A stretch of DNA of 64,000 bases. Source: Antilocapra americana (Eukaryota; Chordata; Mammalia; Artiodactyla; Antilocapridae). The notes under the pieces were generated by a model that did not search any database, was not told the DNA's origin, and saw nothing but the letters and a program-made list of their open reading frames with translations. Below are positions 46,878 to 58,349 of this stretch, piece after piece. The stretch is from the NCBI GenBank assembly GCA_007570785.1, contig ML660201.1, positions 45,408,473 to 45,472,472 on the forward strand. Direction: 5' to 3'. Both the position numbers and the translations under genes were made by a program. Position 1 is the first letter of the stretch, and the number at the start of each line of letters is the position of its first letter.

Positions 46878-48267
46878 AAAGCAGGTGATATTTCACAATC
46901 AACGACCAACAGTAACTGATTCACCCTCTTAAACGGTGGAATTTTCTACTCTCATGGCGCCAGGATAGAAGGACACTTGCACCATAAAACCTTCTAGTGG
47001 TCAGAATCAGACATAAAGTCTGACTGAACTGTATACTTGCCGAGGGTTCTGAAACTCATGAAACATGAGCCTGGTACCAAAGGAGCAGGTCTGATTCTGA
47101 CTCAGGTATAAGCTGAGAAAGGATCTAAGCTATTTATCCCAACGTACTATTGAGAAGAGGGCATTGCTGAGTTCTCAGAAAGTAAATCTGCCTTGTTCTA
47201 TTAGCTACCTCTGAGCTTCCCAGATTTCCACAGGCTCAGGGATGAGTAGGTGTCCTGGGCCTTGGCTGGCAGGAACTGATAGGATGGGGGAGACAGATGA
47301 CTGGCCTGGGGTATTCAGGAGGGGAGACCATGGAAGGAGCCTGGTGACCTTGATGTATTCTACTTTTATAGAGGCTATCTCCCAGCTGCTCTTATGTTCT
47401 CTGGGCCAAGGGGTCTATGGGCAACTGGAATCTAGGGGCAACATAGGAGTAAATGGAAAACAAAAAAAAATTGGACTATTCTAATCTTAAAGGAGATATT
47501 TAAACATATATTTGTGCTGACAGACCTAGCAGTGACTGAATGAATGGATGTGAAAGAGGCTGTCTAGTCTGTTCATATGTTCTGATGTAATAACTGCCTT
47601 CAAAAAATCAAAGAAGTGTAATTCATTAGATACAATCTTGAAATTTATCTAGAAGAAAAGAAATAACCTCTTTGTGACTGGGGTAATGAACAATACCTTT
47701 GATCCCTTCTCAGCTATGGGTGAATGGAAAAGTTAACTGATTAACTGACCAGACATATTTAATATAAGGAAACAAACTTCCTTTCCACACTACTATTTCT
47801 AATAGAATCTAATCCTAATTCTTAGCCAAAGTTTTCTAGTTATTTCTGCTGTTTTTCAATCTATTTCACTCTTAACTGCTAGAATGGACCAATACTAACC
47901 TGAGATTCTTAAAATTAATACAGTGACTAGGAAATAAAATTCTCCATGCATTCTGAATATCCCTATAAATAAGATATTCATGTACAACTAATAGTATAGT
48001 AGCTAAATAAATCTGGTCAAAAGAGGGCAAAATTGAGCTTCTTCTCTGCCATAAAGACATGGGGCTGTTTTATATTTGGAAGCTGGGACACAGCTGGCTT
48101 TGAAGTAAAAGCAGCATTTTATTCTAGCAGGTATTTCCTTATACCTCAACCCTTACTCAAAACATAGAAACCAGGCAGGGCTTTGACTCTGGAAGCCAGA
48201 GGACAAAGAAACCACCTGCTAAGACAGGTAAGAATCCAGCAGCAAAACGTCCCTGCGGCTCACAGAC

Positions 48268-48438
48268 CTGAGTGAAAAGAAGCGTTTCTGAATTTCTGCT
48301 GTCCAGACTGAGAACAAACCGGATGGACTGGAAAAGCTCTTGGATGCTGGACCGGAACTGTTCCTCTTCCATCCCACAGGTGGCACGTGAGTACAAGATC
48401 CTTGACTGCACAATAAACTTGAAAAGGTACTCTAAGGC
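48268..48438 (-). CDS. DOCK3: DOCK3 exon 9 of window (helical middle)
   Basis: 171 nt, codons w311-w367, phase 0 at both ends, so skipping would keep frame. It reads ALEYLFKFIVQSRILYSRAT, then CGMEEEQFRSSIQELFQSIR and ends ETLLFTQ. The donor GTCTGT departs from consensus at +3 and +4. A Bov-tA SINE starts only about 42 bp upstream of the acceptor. Confidence 0.97.
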
Positions 48439-48479
48439 CTGGAGGTGTGGGAGAAAGAGGGATAGAGAGGTGTTAAAGA

Positions 48480-48702
48480 TGGGCTTCCCAGGTGGCCCCA
48501 GTGGTAAATAACCCGCCTACCAATGCAGGAGAAAGAAGAGATGTGGGTTCAATCCCTGTGTCAGGAAGATTCCTCTGGAGGAGCGCATGGCAACCCACTC
48601 TAATATTCTTGCATGGAGAATCCCATAGACAGAGGAGCCTGGTAGGCTGTAGTCTATAGGGTAGCAAAGAGTTGGATACGACTGAAACACCTTAGCATGT
48701 AA
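48480..48702 (+). mobile_element. Bov-tA SINE close to the exon 9 acceptor
   Basis: Plus orientation: GGGCTTCCCAGGTGGCCCCA, then GTGGGTTCAATCCCTGTGTC, ATTCTTGCATGGAGAATCCC and AGTTGGATACGACTGAAAC. In the transcript it ends about 42 nt before exon 9, next to the likely branch-point region. Confidence 0.92.
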
Positions 48703-48814
48703 AGATGGTCAGGAACTAATATATGAAGGAGTGAAGGGTAGAGTACCAGCAAATTATACACTAAAATCGAGAGATGGACATTTCTAACTTTGGAGATAAG
48801 CACTTAAATATTTT

Positions 48815-49012
48815 TTAAAATTTTGATTGGCATATAGTTGATTTACAGTTATGTTGTGCTAGTCTCAGGTATATAGCAAAGTGACTCAGTTTATATATAT
48901 ATACTTTTTCTTTAAGATTCTTTTCCCATGTTGGCCATTACAGAGTACTGAATAGAGTTCCCTGTGCTATACAGCAGGTTATTATTACTTACCTATTTTA
49001 TACATAGCAGGG
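48815..49012 (-). mobile_element. L1 3'-end fragment, antisense
   Basis: GATTGGCATATAGTTGATTT, then GTCTCAGGTATATAGCAAAG and GAGTTCCCTGTGCTATACAG follow the reverse complement of the L1 3' region, like 9298 onward. Confidence 0.82.
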
Positions 49013-51341
49013 AAGAACTTTAATTTTTTTAAATTAGAAAAATGTTTTTTACTTTAATTTTTAAAACCTTTTCTCAAAAGTCCAAATGGTGCTTGAGCAT
49101 CAAGTATCTATGTACTGAGAGAATCGCCAAATTACTTCATGTAGCTGTGGACGTGAATAACTACAGACTATTATGGAAGCAGCTGAATTCAAGAAGATAC
49201 AGGATCAAAAGAAAATTAAATTTCTCTCATTTTTCTCAGGTCTAGAAATAAAAGGCTACAAAGGCAATGATATAAGAACCTCTCTTAACTTTATTTCAAG
49301 AAGGAAGAGTACTTTAAGAAGTTTTCTGCATCTTTGAGAAACAGCTGGTGCCTGACATGTGCCAGCCGTCTCACCAGAGGTCCAGTTTGGAGAAAATCGG
49401 CCTCTAGTTGCACAGGAGCTGGCAGACCCAACACACCCATTCACCATCCTCTCCCAGATCAGGACACCTGCCATCAGCGGTTTATGAACAAGACAGGAAA
49501 CAAAACTCCCATAACATGTGTTGGGAGCAGAATCTGATTCTGAGGAGCCCCTGCAGGTTGGCTCATGCTTATGAGCTGAGTAATTCTCTTTTAAGAGAAT
49601 TCAAGATTCTGTATATTCGAATCAGAGAAAGGCTAAAGATCTCCCAACACTGGGAAGACAGAGTCATGGAGCACTGAGGAGAAACTTCTCCAAGGATGAA
49701 ATATGGGGCTCTGGCCACCTCTCCAAAGCAGCTTTCCCTAAACTCTTGATATGAAGTAAAACCTCCTCTCCAGCCATTCTATGCCAAGATCCTATTCATT
49801 TCTTTAACAGCATAATTAATTTTTTTCCTCACTGACTTTGTATGTTTATCTCTGTATGGTTTATCTGTTGGACATGTCTATTGTCTGCCTTTTCCCCACT
49901 TGAATGGAGGTGCTATCAAGGCCGAACCTTTCTGTGTGGGTTCCTGCTGAATCCCCAGGGGGAAACACAGTGTCTGACACCTTGCAGGCATCAAGCAATA
50001 TTGGCTGAATGAATGACTCTTAGAAGAAAACTAAGATACCATCTCCAGTGCCTTAAGCAATTAATTTCTGAACTCACACAGAATTTTTTGCATTTAATTC
50101 CACTTGTACCCCTCAAGATTATGCAGGGAACCTTACAGGTGCTGGGGTTCAGAGTAGAACAGAACCCAGGCCCCACCCTCACATCACACTTGGCACTCTG
50201 TTCTACACTTGTGTTTGAGCCTAATTCCTTTTAGGACACAGGGGATGTGCTCCTCCGGGGGAGAGGGAAGTCTTACTCCTCTTTGCATCTCAGCACCCAT
50301 GACATGCTGATTGCTCAGCCAAGATGTATTGCATGAAGGTCAGAAGTGAGACTTGTGGCCTCAGGTTTCTACAGAATGTGCTGAGAAGAGGCAAGAAAAA
50401 TACAGATTTATGATTTGATTTTGCCTCTTTAAACTGATGGTGCTTAGGAGAGCATGTGTTTGAATTGTTACCACACAAATAACACAAGCATAGGCCCACT
50501 AGTACTTAGAGCAGATGATGAGATATTCAAAGAGGACAGAGAAAAAGCAGAACTACTATGCTGCCATTCTTTTATTACTAACTAGAAAGGGTAGGAAAGA
50601 CATGGTTAAAAAGCAACTTAAAAAAAGTGACTCAAGAACAAGAAAAGACAGGGATGAAAGGAAAGAAAGAAAACATGAACTTGCTTTAAGTGAGTTCCCA
50701 GAGGGTACGAATATTTTTAAAAAATAGTTAATATGGAGAACTGCTGAGCAAGAGAGGAATCAACATTCTCAAAGGTGGTTCTCTACAGTAGAAGTAGCAG
50801 TCATGAGAAAACAGGTTACCAGAAAGTGTAGTTAACTCACAGTGTGGACAGTCCCCTGGAAAGTGGAGCTGTCCAGCACTGCAAAGGGCTGCCTGATCAT
50901 GGTTTTAATATTCCCTTCTTCTCAACATAGCCACATACAGTGCATTCACTCAGCTCTTTTTATTTAAAACAGTTCCATAAAAAAAAACAATGTTCAGTAA
51001 ATACTGAAGAAGGGGAAAGTATTAGATAGTCTTATTTCTAATCAATGTTGCTACCAACATTGGCTTAGAAGGAGATACGATACTTTAGCCAATGGAAGCA
51101 AAGACTGATAGTAAGGGTAGAAGCAAGGCAGTAGGGATGACTACAAGCCACATATACATCATCTCTCCCTTCTGCTCTCAGATAAAATCATGAGGAACAA
51201 AGACCTTTCAGGGCAAAAGTGAGGAAAGGGCAGTAGGTGGGTCAAGGCAGTCATTCCACACTGTCTACACTTGTCCTGCACTCTACTCCATGGAGGTTAC
51301 TTGCAAAGTTCTGCAGGGGTGGGCCCTTCTCAGGACATTAC

Positions 51342-51423
51342 CCGCATGGCTTCCTGAATGTGGTCCTGCCGAATCAGTTCTGCTGAGCAGTCCATGTACC
51401 ACTTCAAACAGCGGATTAGCTCC
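51342..51423 (-). CDS. DOCK3: DOCK3 exon 8 of window (helical middle)
   Basis: 82 nt, completing Lys w283 and encoding w284-w310. It reads ELIRCLKWYMDCSAELIRQD, then HIQEAMR. The acceptor is TTTCCCAG and the donor GTAATG, which is weaker at +4/+5. It is an alpha-helical segment of the DOCK scaffold. Confidence 0.96.
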
Positions 51424-52551
51424 CTGGGAAAAAGAACAGTCCCAGAAACCCCACTTTAATCCAAAAGCAAAGCAGCCTGAAATACCTGCAGTCCTAAATT
51501 AGCCATAGAGGAAATAATAAACTGCTGAGGAGCTAGGATGGAGCAATGGATTCATTACAGCTGTGGAATCTTTAGACCACCTGAGACCAGACAACACTCC
51601 TGACCAAGAGATGCCACATTTCAATCAGCAGTTGGAGTCATTCTTTCCCACTTCCCCTGAGACACATTTCTTTTGATTACAATAAAGTTTTCCCAAGTCA
51701 TGGACTGGATGTGTGTTTTCTTTGTTGAAAACTGCTAAGTCTCCAGAATATACAACAATGACTAGTAAACAGCAGATTCTGAATAAAGGTGTATGGTCCC
51801 GTGTGCCCCTCCTTGCCATCCCAATCATCTTATTTCCTTAGGGCCAAGTTATCTGAGTGGCATGGGACTACAGGGTCAGAAGGTCTGCACATATACATGG
51901 CCAACGAATTCAGAGGACAAGGGAACAGGCCCTCTGCAGACAGCAGGGTTCACATTTGGGGCATATCAGTCTCGAGCTCTGCATCCTTGAGCAAGTTATG
52001 TGAGCTCTCTGTCCTCACTCTCTTCATTTAAAATATAGGAAACAATAGTACATCTCAAATTATTGTGAATTCTAATGAAATGACACCGGTAAAATCTATA
52101 GGACAGTGCTTGTTCTCTCCAAAGTGACATCAAAGTATCAGAGTCCAGTGATTCCACAGCTTCACCACCCTTCAGGTTTTAGCTCTTCAAAATTTATGTT
52201 CATTCCACAGAACAACATGGCAACTTTTAAAATTGCTCTAATGGCTTTAGATAACCTGTGAGTGCTTCCCATGTTTACTCTCTGTATTATCTCTTTTATT
52301 GACTGTCTTTTCTTTCTTTTGATACTTATTTGTGGATACTATAATTAGCTATTCACATGCTTCTCACTGAAAAAACAAGACATTTTCAGCAGCTCTTTCA
52401 TCACTTCTTAGAAGGAAAAGTATGAAAACTATGTAATACACTATACTGTAAAATGTCAGCAGAAAGCCCACAGCTAACATCATTCTCAATGGTAAAAGCC
52501 TGTATTTCTAGTCAAACACAAGTCCTAATGATGATGCCAAATGCAACTTAC
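51424..52551. other. DOCK3 intron 7
   Basis: 1.1 kb with a MIR-like stretch (about 51966-52115) and a small L1 ORF2 scrap (52453-52502). Confidence 0.65.
52453..52502 (+). mobile_element. Tiny L1 ORF2 scrap beside exon 7
   Basis: AGCAGAAAGCCCACAGCTAA, then CATCATTCTCAATGGTAAAA matches the L1 ORF2 segment seen at 41283-41312. It is only about 50 bp long, and I see no duplication or tail. Confidence 0.6.
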
Positions 52552-52652
52552 TTGTATGCCAGGGCTCCAGCAAAGTGCTTCTGGATGTACGTGTCCATTA
52601 CAGGTCGGAAGTGGAAATACTTGATGTCTCGGAGCAGGTTGATGATGAATAC
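52552..52652 (-). CDS. DOCK3: DOCK3 exon 7 of window (helical middle)
   Basis: 101 nt, codons w250-w282 plus two bases. It reads VFIINLLRDIKYFHFRPVMD, then TYIQKHFAGALAY, with the Lys completed by exon 8. The donor is GTAAGT and the acceptor CTTGCAG. A scrap of L1 sequence lies about 50 bp beyond its donor. Confidence 0.97.
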
Positions 52653-53063
52653 CTGCAAGAGACAAGGTGCAGCAGAATTTAGTGGAGGCCTCAAGCCTAC
52701 CCCCGGAAGGAAACAACTCTAGATTCTTCAAGGACGGCAGACTACCAGTGTTTTCTCCCCCGTTTCCAGTGAACGTAAGACTGCCATTCTAGATATGTAC
52801 TGCTGTCACGTTTGTTCTGTTGCTAACAACCCTGGCCTCCCAATCCAAACTTGGAACTCATTTGTCAATACCGGTGACTTTGAGCTTCTCTCTTCACGAT
52901 AATGCTCAGTGGTACAATACAGACCAAGGGAAGACAAAACAGTATCTGTGTTGGTGGCACAAACATTACGGTATCTCAAAAAAAGTGGAAAAGAGAGAAA
53001 AAAAATATTGTCCTCTGAGCCAAATCATCCTACCAAAGGTTGCACCCTTCAGAAATTAGGGTT

Positions 53064-53193
53064 CATGATCCAAAAAGAAATCTCGTACCCATTAGCAGTC
53101 ACTCCATCTCCTGAAAATCTACTTTCTGTCTCTATGGATTTGCCTATTTTGGATATTTCATTAAATGGAATCATATACTTAAAAAAAAAAAAA
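53064..53193 (+). mobile_element. Short retroinsert with poly-A and target-site duplication
   Basis: 130 bp ending in a 14-A run, flanked on both sides by AGAAATTAGGGTT (53051-53063 and 53194-53206). The body (TTTCTGTCTCTATGGATTTG, then ATTAAATGGAATCATATAC) looks like old repeat sequence in antisense. So the inserted RNA was probably a transcript containing a repeat, mobilised by L1 machinery. Confidence 0.85.
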
Positions 53194-53504
53194 AGAAATT
53201 AGGGTTGGCTGGCCAGAGAGGTAAGAAGAAAAGTCAGAGAAACAAACTTTGCAAAATGCCATTCTAACTCCTGTCTCTGCTGCTCATTCTATCAGACAGA
53301 CTTTAGAGTATCTGGCTGTCTTTGAATACATAGCCCTCCTGGAGGACTGGACACATTCAACAAAATGCACTGAATATTCAGATCACTGTCTTTTCTCACT
53401 GAGCAACCTTCTGAGACTCTGGTTCCCAGACAATTGCTCACAGGGAGAGGGTGTGATGCTCAGACCAGCACACAGAGTCCCTGATTTTCCTGGTGGCTAT
53501 ATTC

Positions 53505-53682
53505 TTTGTTTTTGTTGTTGTTGGTTTTTTTAATATTTATTTACTTGGCTGTGCTGGGTCTTAGTTGCGGCACACAGGATCTTTAGTTGTGGCATGTGGG
53601 ACCTAGTTCCCTGCACAGGTATGGAACCCAGGACCCTTGCATTGGGAGTGCAGAGTCTTAACCACTGGACCACCAGAAAAAG
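53505..53682 (-). mobile_element. CHR-type SINE
   Basis: TTTATTTACTTGGCTGTGCT, then GGGTCTTAGTTGCGGCAC, GCATTGGGAGTGCAGAGTC and ACCACTGGACCACCAG, the reverse complement of the cetartiodactyl CHR family. Confidence 0.85.
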
Positions 53683-54005
53683 TTCTGTATCCTACTTTGT
53701 AAGTGGAAAACAGGCTGTCTTGCTTCCTTTATTGGGCTCTGGGCCTTTGGTTGTTGTAGGTCACTGTTTCATGGGTGAGGCGACCCTGTGACAGGTGAGA
53801 CTGAGTATCAGAACCCCAAAGCAGAGGTCCAGGTTTGATCATGGAAAGATGTTCCCGGTAGGCAGGTTGCTGGTCTTCCTTGGTGACACTCCTGTTGGGA
53901 ACATCTACATCTTCTGTTGACTCACTCAAACAAACTGCTTTCCTCAGAGTTTTACAAAGTATGTGACAGGAATAATCAATAAAAATCAGGAATGGTAAGA
54001 CTTAC

Positions 54006-54089
54006 CAAAGACTGAAATACCAGCAGGCCATACTTCTCTGTGTTATCATCCAAAATCACAAAGAGTGTATCTAAGATGTCCTGCAGAAA
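54006..54089 (-). CDS. DOCK3: DOCK3 exon 6 of window (helical middle)
   Basis: 84 nt, codons w222-w249, phase 0 at both ends. It reads FLQDILDTLFVILDDNTEKY, then GLLVFQSL. I chose the outer acceptor (GTTGCAG) because the family sequence has EIVKFLQDILD. A second acceptor (TTTCTGCAG) nine bases further in would drop FLQ and keep frame. The donor is GTAAGT, a strong match. Confidence 0.94.
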
Positions 54090-56193
54090 CTGCAACAGCA
54101 TAAACACCAGAGAGCTCAGGTCTTAGGACCTGGACACATGGTCAAACGTTCAAACACCAATGAATTTATCTCCCGAGCAAACAAAATCAACGATCTCCTA
54201 AGACCTCAAACTACCACTTAAAAATTACCTGGTATTCCATCTCCATGAAGCCAAGAAATAACTAAGTGGACTTTGGGTGTTTGATTATAGCCCAAAAGGC
54301 CCTAAGAGAGACCTAGAGAGGCTCTTCCTATTGGATAAGTGCTAAACTTACAAGGAAAGAGCAATTACCTAGGAAATTTAGACCACCCATGACGAATAGT
54401 AATCTTGAAATGAAGACAATCTAAGTGATTTTGATGCCAAATTCATTTTGAGAAAAAGTGCGTACTTTCCTGGGACCCCAAAATTCAGTAGTCTCTTATT
54501 GTACTACTAACTCTGTAGAGGACATCCGGATGAGGATGTGACAAGCTAGGCCTTACCTACGGAAACTATTTTTTGGTCTAAAAATTAGTATCCCAGGAGA
54601 AGAGAGAATGCAGCTGATGAGGGCTGTCAGAGAGGGTACAAGATCTGGAGACAACATTTTTCTTTTTTTGAGCAGGTGCCTTTTTCTAAGATGCAAAAAT
54701 CCAGGGAGTGAATATTAAATATTCATGGATGCTCCCAGACTTTAAAAATAAAACTTAATACTCTGTTGGTCAAAATGCAATTTAATGATATGTTTACAAC
54801 TTGTTTCAAAACAACATAAGGTAGAAGGCATGGATGAGGGATTTATGGACAGGACTGGCCAGGTGTTGGTGACAGTCAGGGATGAATGACAGGAACCTGT
54901 AGGGTTATTTATTCTGTTTGCATTTTTGGATGCTTGAAATTTTCCAATAAAAAGTAAAAAATAATTAAAATGCTAGGATATTCCCTTTAAATTCTCTCCT
55001 GGCTGGCTTGAGACAAATACTGATGCTAAAACCAGAAATGCTGGTAGGATGTTCTCTTGTTAGGAATATAACAACTCAGCCTTAAAGCTTTCATAGTATG
55101 TGGTCTGTTCTAATGGTGAAATTTTTAATATGTTTAGAAGGAAAAAATGCCCTGAGTGTAAATTTATCTTAAGTTTCAAAACTAGTTTGTATAAAGTTTC
55201 AAAAGCTTGTTTGTATAAAGATTTCTTTTAAAAATTTATGATACTCTGATCAATTAACACAAAATTCATACAAGACTTCATAAAAATTCAAAGACATACA
55301 TAGGCTTCAAAATTATTCCTCATTTGGAGACACCATGTTGCATATTATTGAGTCAATGGAGCTGTAAAATGGAAGCACAGACTCTGCAGTGGTAACAGAT
55401 TCGATCCTTGCAATGATGGAGCCAAGAACGTCCACTGATGGACAGGTTGCCGTTTTGAAATTCAGTCTCTAGCCTACATTCCACTGCTCTTGCTGATCAC
55501 CCAAAGCACCTCCATCCTCCTCAGCTGAGTTCAGTCCACTGTGCAGAATCCGCCTACCAGGCTTTCACCATAGGGAAGTGCCTGGGGCTCTTCTTGAGCT
55601 AAAGTCAGGTGGGCAAACACCTGGCTTCTACACAGTATGGACAAATCCTGTGGGTAACACTTGGGGTTGGGCAGTGTTGCTGTCAGTTTGCTCAGGCCAT
55701 TACAGGGGAAGTGTCACAAAAGCACGTGAGAAAGCCACTGAGGCAGAGAGGAGGGTAGAGTTCCCTGGTCTGGACTCATAAGTGACAGACTGGGAAAAAT
55801 CAGGAGTTCCAGTTCATGGAGAATATTTAGAGTTCCTCTAGATAAGCCAGAGAGTGGGGCCAAGAGGATGCCAGGCTGGGTTTGTGGTAGAGGTTTACAG
55901 AGTAAACGAAGAGAGGAAGTGAGCGGAGACCTAGAGGCATGCAGGCGGCAGCTCACACTGGGATTGTTTTTGAGAGGCTGCCCTTTAATTATCACTTTGT
56001 TTTCTGGGAAGAAAAGCCAGAAAATAGGGTTTAAAACTTAAAATATAGTTTCTAAAAGGTAATAAACCTGATGTGATACCTACTTTAAAGAAAGAAGCTA
56101 ATTGAAAAAAAGAAAAATAACTTAATCTCTACTCAAGGCCCTCTGCTCAGATTCTTGCTCAGCTAGCACATATAAATTGGGTGAAAGCCATAC
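54090..56193. other. DOCK3 intron 5
   Basis: 2.1 kb, AT-rich in parts. No repeat I can name. The first acceptor-side bases form a 9-nt tandem acceptor with exon 6. Confidence 0.6.
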
Positions 56194-56291
56194 CTTAACA
56201 ATTTCCTCCCCACTGACATGCCGCAGCCGCCCAAGGATGTCCATGATCCGGTCTGGAAAGGCCTTCCATTTCAGCAGAGCAAGGAGGTCCA
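56194..56291 (-). CDS. DOCK3: DOCK3 exon 5 of window (helical middle)
   Basis: 98 nt, completing Val w189 and encoding w190-w221. It reads DLLALLKWKAFPDRIMDIL, then GRLRHVSGEEIVK. It is the first amphipathic helices after DHR-1, in the armadillo-like scaffold. The acceptor is TTCCTAG and the donor GTATGG. Confidence 0.97.
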
Positions 56292-56638
56292 CTAGGAAGC
56301 AAGCCCCAAAGATGGTGAACCCTGGCTATGTCATGGGCAAGCGAAGCCTAGACTCCCCCTGCCAAGGGTGGGTGGGATCTGGAGTGACAGAAATAGCTGG
56401 AAACAGCGTAATGGCCTCCAGAGTGCTGCGATCAAGGCTACAGACACATCTGTAAAACCATGGAAAACCCCATAGCTTGCTATTACCAAGTGATTCCTTC
56501 AACTTCGAAAGAGAAGAATCCCCTCACTGTGGCATGAAAAAGCAGAGGCAACAATTTTTGTCTCTTGACAAATATCAGCAACACGAAGCGGCAAGTGGGG
56601 ACGGTGGAGGGCTCCACCCCGCGGGCACCCTGGCCTAC
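56292..56638. other. DOCK3 intron 4
   Basis: 347 bp of unique sequence. Nothing recognised. Confidence 0.75.
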
Positions 56639-56810
56639 CGTTCTGGGTGAGCTTGGTGGAGGAGAGCTGTGTGGAAATGAAGAAAGACTCTTTGGTGCTG
56701 CGCTGGAAGATGAGGCTGGAGGGGATGTTAGGGCAGCCGTTGTAGTCCTCTTTGCAGCAGGGCAGGCCCAGGTACAGAGCATGGTTGTTAAACGTGCTAT
56801 TCTCATCACA
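56639..56810 (-). CDS. DOCK3: DOCK3 exon 4 of window (end of DHR-1)
   Basis: 172 nt, codons w132-w188 plus one base. It starts CDENSTFNNHALYLGLPCC, continues with the Cys/Asn loop KEDYNGCPNIP, and ends FFISTQLSSTKLTQN. This closes DHR-1 and leads into the helical middle. Four cysteines are visible (one at the start, a CC pair, and GCP). The acceptor is CCTACAG and the donor GTAGGC. Confidence 0.97.
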
Positions 56811-57352
56811 CTGTAGGCATAAGTAGAGAACACAGAATATTTCTGGAACCATGCCACGTGTAAAAAGTCAGGTCCCGGTGATTTTGGGGCTCTTGAGGCT
56901 GGACCTTGGACCTCAGATTCTGTTAGAAGAGTGCTTCCTAAGCACTTTAAAAGCGTTTTTCATTTCTTCCCCTAGAATGGCTCACATGCCTTTTAAAAAA
57001 AACATGGCGAAGCTCATGGTCTCTACCTGTTGTGCAGGAAACTTTGGGTACTGGCTATGCTGTGACAACTGACAGAATCAGAGTCTCAAATGGCAGGTCT
57101 CCAAATGTATGAGCCACGGCCGTAATGGCACAGAGGGGCTGAATAATAGATTTCCATGACTGGTGGAGTGGGAGGTTGGAAACAAAGGTCCTGCTGGCGT
57201 GCTCTGTGGGAAAAGACAAAAGCCTGCCCACAGATGTCCTGCTGTCTCCACCTGCACCTCACCTAGATCCTCTGGCCCCCACAGGGGGAACCACCTGACC
57301 AAGAACCATTTGTGCGAGTAATCTGAGCAGGGGACAGACTCAGGCTCCATAC
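56811..57352. other. DOCK3 intron 3
   Basis: 542 bp of unique sequence. Nothing recognised. Confidence 0.75.
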
Positions 57353-57459
57353 CTTGTACACGTAGAGCTCATGGATGTCATCGGAGAGGGTGGTGCCATC
57401 ATCCCGCATCAGGGGTGAGAATGCAAAGCCGAAGAGTTTCTTTTCCCCTTTGTCTTTTG
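57353..57459 (-). CDS. DOCK3: DOCK3 exon 3 of window (DHR-1)
   Basis: 107 nt, completing Thr w96 and encoding w97-w131. It reads KDKGEKKLFGFAFSPLM, then an acidic loop and DDIHELYVYK. FGFAFSPLM matches the C2-fold strand shared by DOCK proteins. The acceptor GATTGCAG is followed by CAAAAG. The donor is GTATGG. Confidence 0.96.
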
Positions 57460-58186
57460 CTGCAATCAGAGCCAAGCATGAATTGTTTCGCCTCACACTC
57501 CCTTTTTCAACAGAAATTCCCTTTTTCCTTATCACCTGTGTGCTTTACTTCTTTGTCCCTTACTTTGTTCATTAAATAGGTAGCAACCTGATGACAAGAA
57601 GGATCAGAAATGTACTAGGCTGAGTTTCCATTTATATTGCAAGGTACATAGGCTACCTAGAACCAAACAGAAACTACATGGCTAGTCTTGATAAACCAGG
57701 GGCTCTTTAAGAAGGAGTTTACTATATACAAAGGAAACCCCCAAAGAGGAATGACCCTGGCAGTTATCCACTGTCCAAGCCAGACACTACAAAAGGTCAA
57801 CAACATCAGATCTCATTTTTTAAAATATTTCTTTTTGACGTGGACCATTTCTAAAGTCTTCATTGAATTTGTTACAATATGCTTCTGTTTTATATTTTGG
57901 TTTATTGGCCATAAGACATGTGGGATCTTAACTCCCCAACCAGGGATCAAACCAACAAGCCCGGAACTGGAAGTGAAGTCTTAACCACTGGACCACCAGG
58001 GAAGTCCCCAGATCCCACATTTTTGGATCACTGTCCAAAGAACGGTCTCTGATGACATCCCACCTCTGAGTACACGACTCCTCATTTTCTTGTGCCGGTA
58101 CTAATAAGAACTCTTATTTCTGTCCCAGAGAAGGAAGAGTTATATTCATATTCTCAAAGCAATGTGGAGAGAAAAATCTCACTCAC
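57460..58186. other. DOCK3 intron 2
   Basis: 727 bp with one CHR-type SINE (57823-58010). Otherwise unique. Confidence 0.75.
57823..58010 (-). mobile_element. CHR-type SINE
   Basis: GACGTGGACCATTTCTAAAG, then TTTGTTACAATATGCTTCTG, ACATGTGGGATCTTAACTCC and CACTGGACCACCAGGGAAG, the long variant of the CHR family in reverse. Confidence 0.85.
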
Positions 58187-58349
58187 TAGAACAGTGTCTG
58201 AACTCGAAGCGCAGGTGGGAGCCCCGGAACCGGTCAATGGGGATAGGCAACTTGATAATCTCTCCCCAGCGAGGACTGTTGCTATGGTAGAGGACGAAGG
58301 AGTGGTAGGAACTCCTGTTGGGCTCTCCTGAACCCAAGCTGATACAGTC
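58187..58349 (-). CDS. DOCK3: DOCK3 exon 2 of window (DHR-1)
   Basis: 163 nt, codons w42-w95 plus one base. It reads DCISLGSGEPNRSSYHSF, then a WGEIIKLPIPIDRF segment and FRGSHLRFEFRHCS. It continues the DHR-1 beta-sandwich; the SHLRFEFRHCS strand is a family hallmark. The exon ends in phase 1 and joins exon 3 to make the Thr of CSTKDKGEKK. The acceptor is CTTCCAG and the donor GTGAGT. Confidence 0.97.

Larger units (their letters stand above)
45388..48267. other. DOCK3 intron 9
   Basis: 2.9 kb with a good MIR (46185-46436) and a CHR-type fragment (46750-46877). The rest is unique. Confidence 0.75.
48439..51341. other. DOCK3 intron 8
   Basis: 2.9 kb with a Bov-tA (48480-48702) and an L1 3' fragment (48815-49012). 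Around 49,830-50,010 an old L2-like stretch is possible. The rest is unique. Confidence 0.7.
52653..54005. other. DOCK3 intron 6
   Basis: 1.35 kb with a 130-bp poly-A retroinsert (53064-53193) and a CHR-type SINE (53505-53680). Confidence 0.75.
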
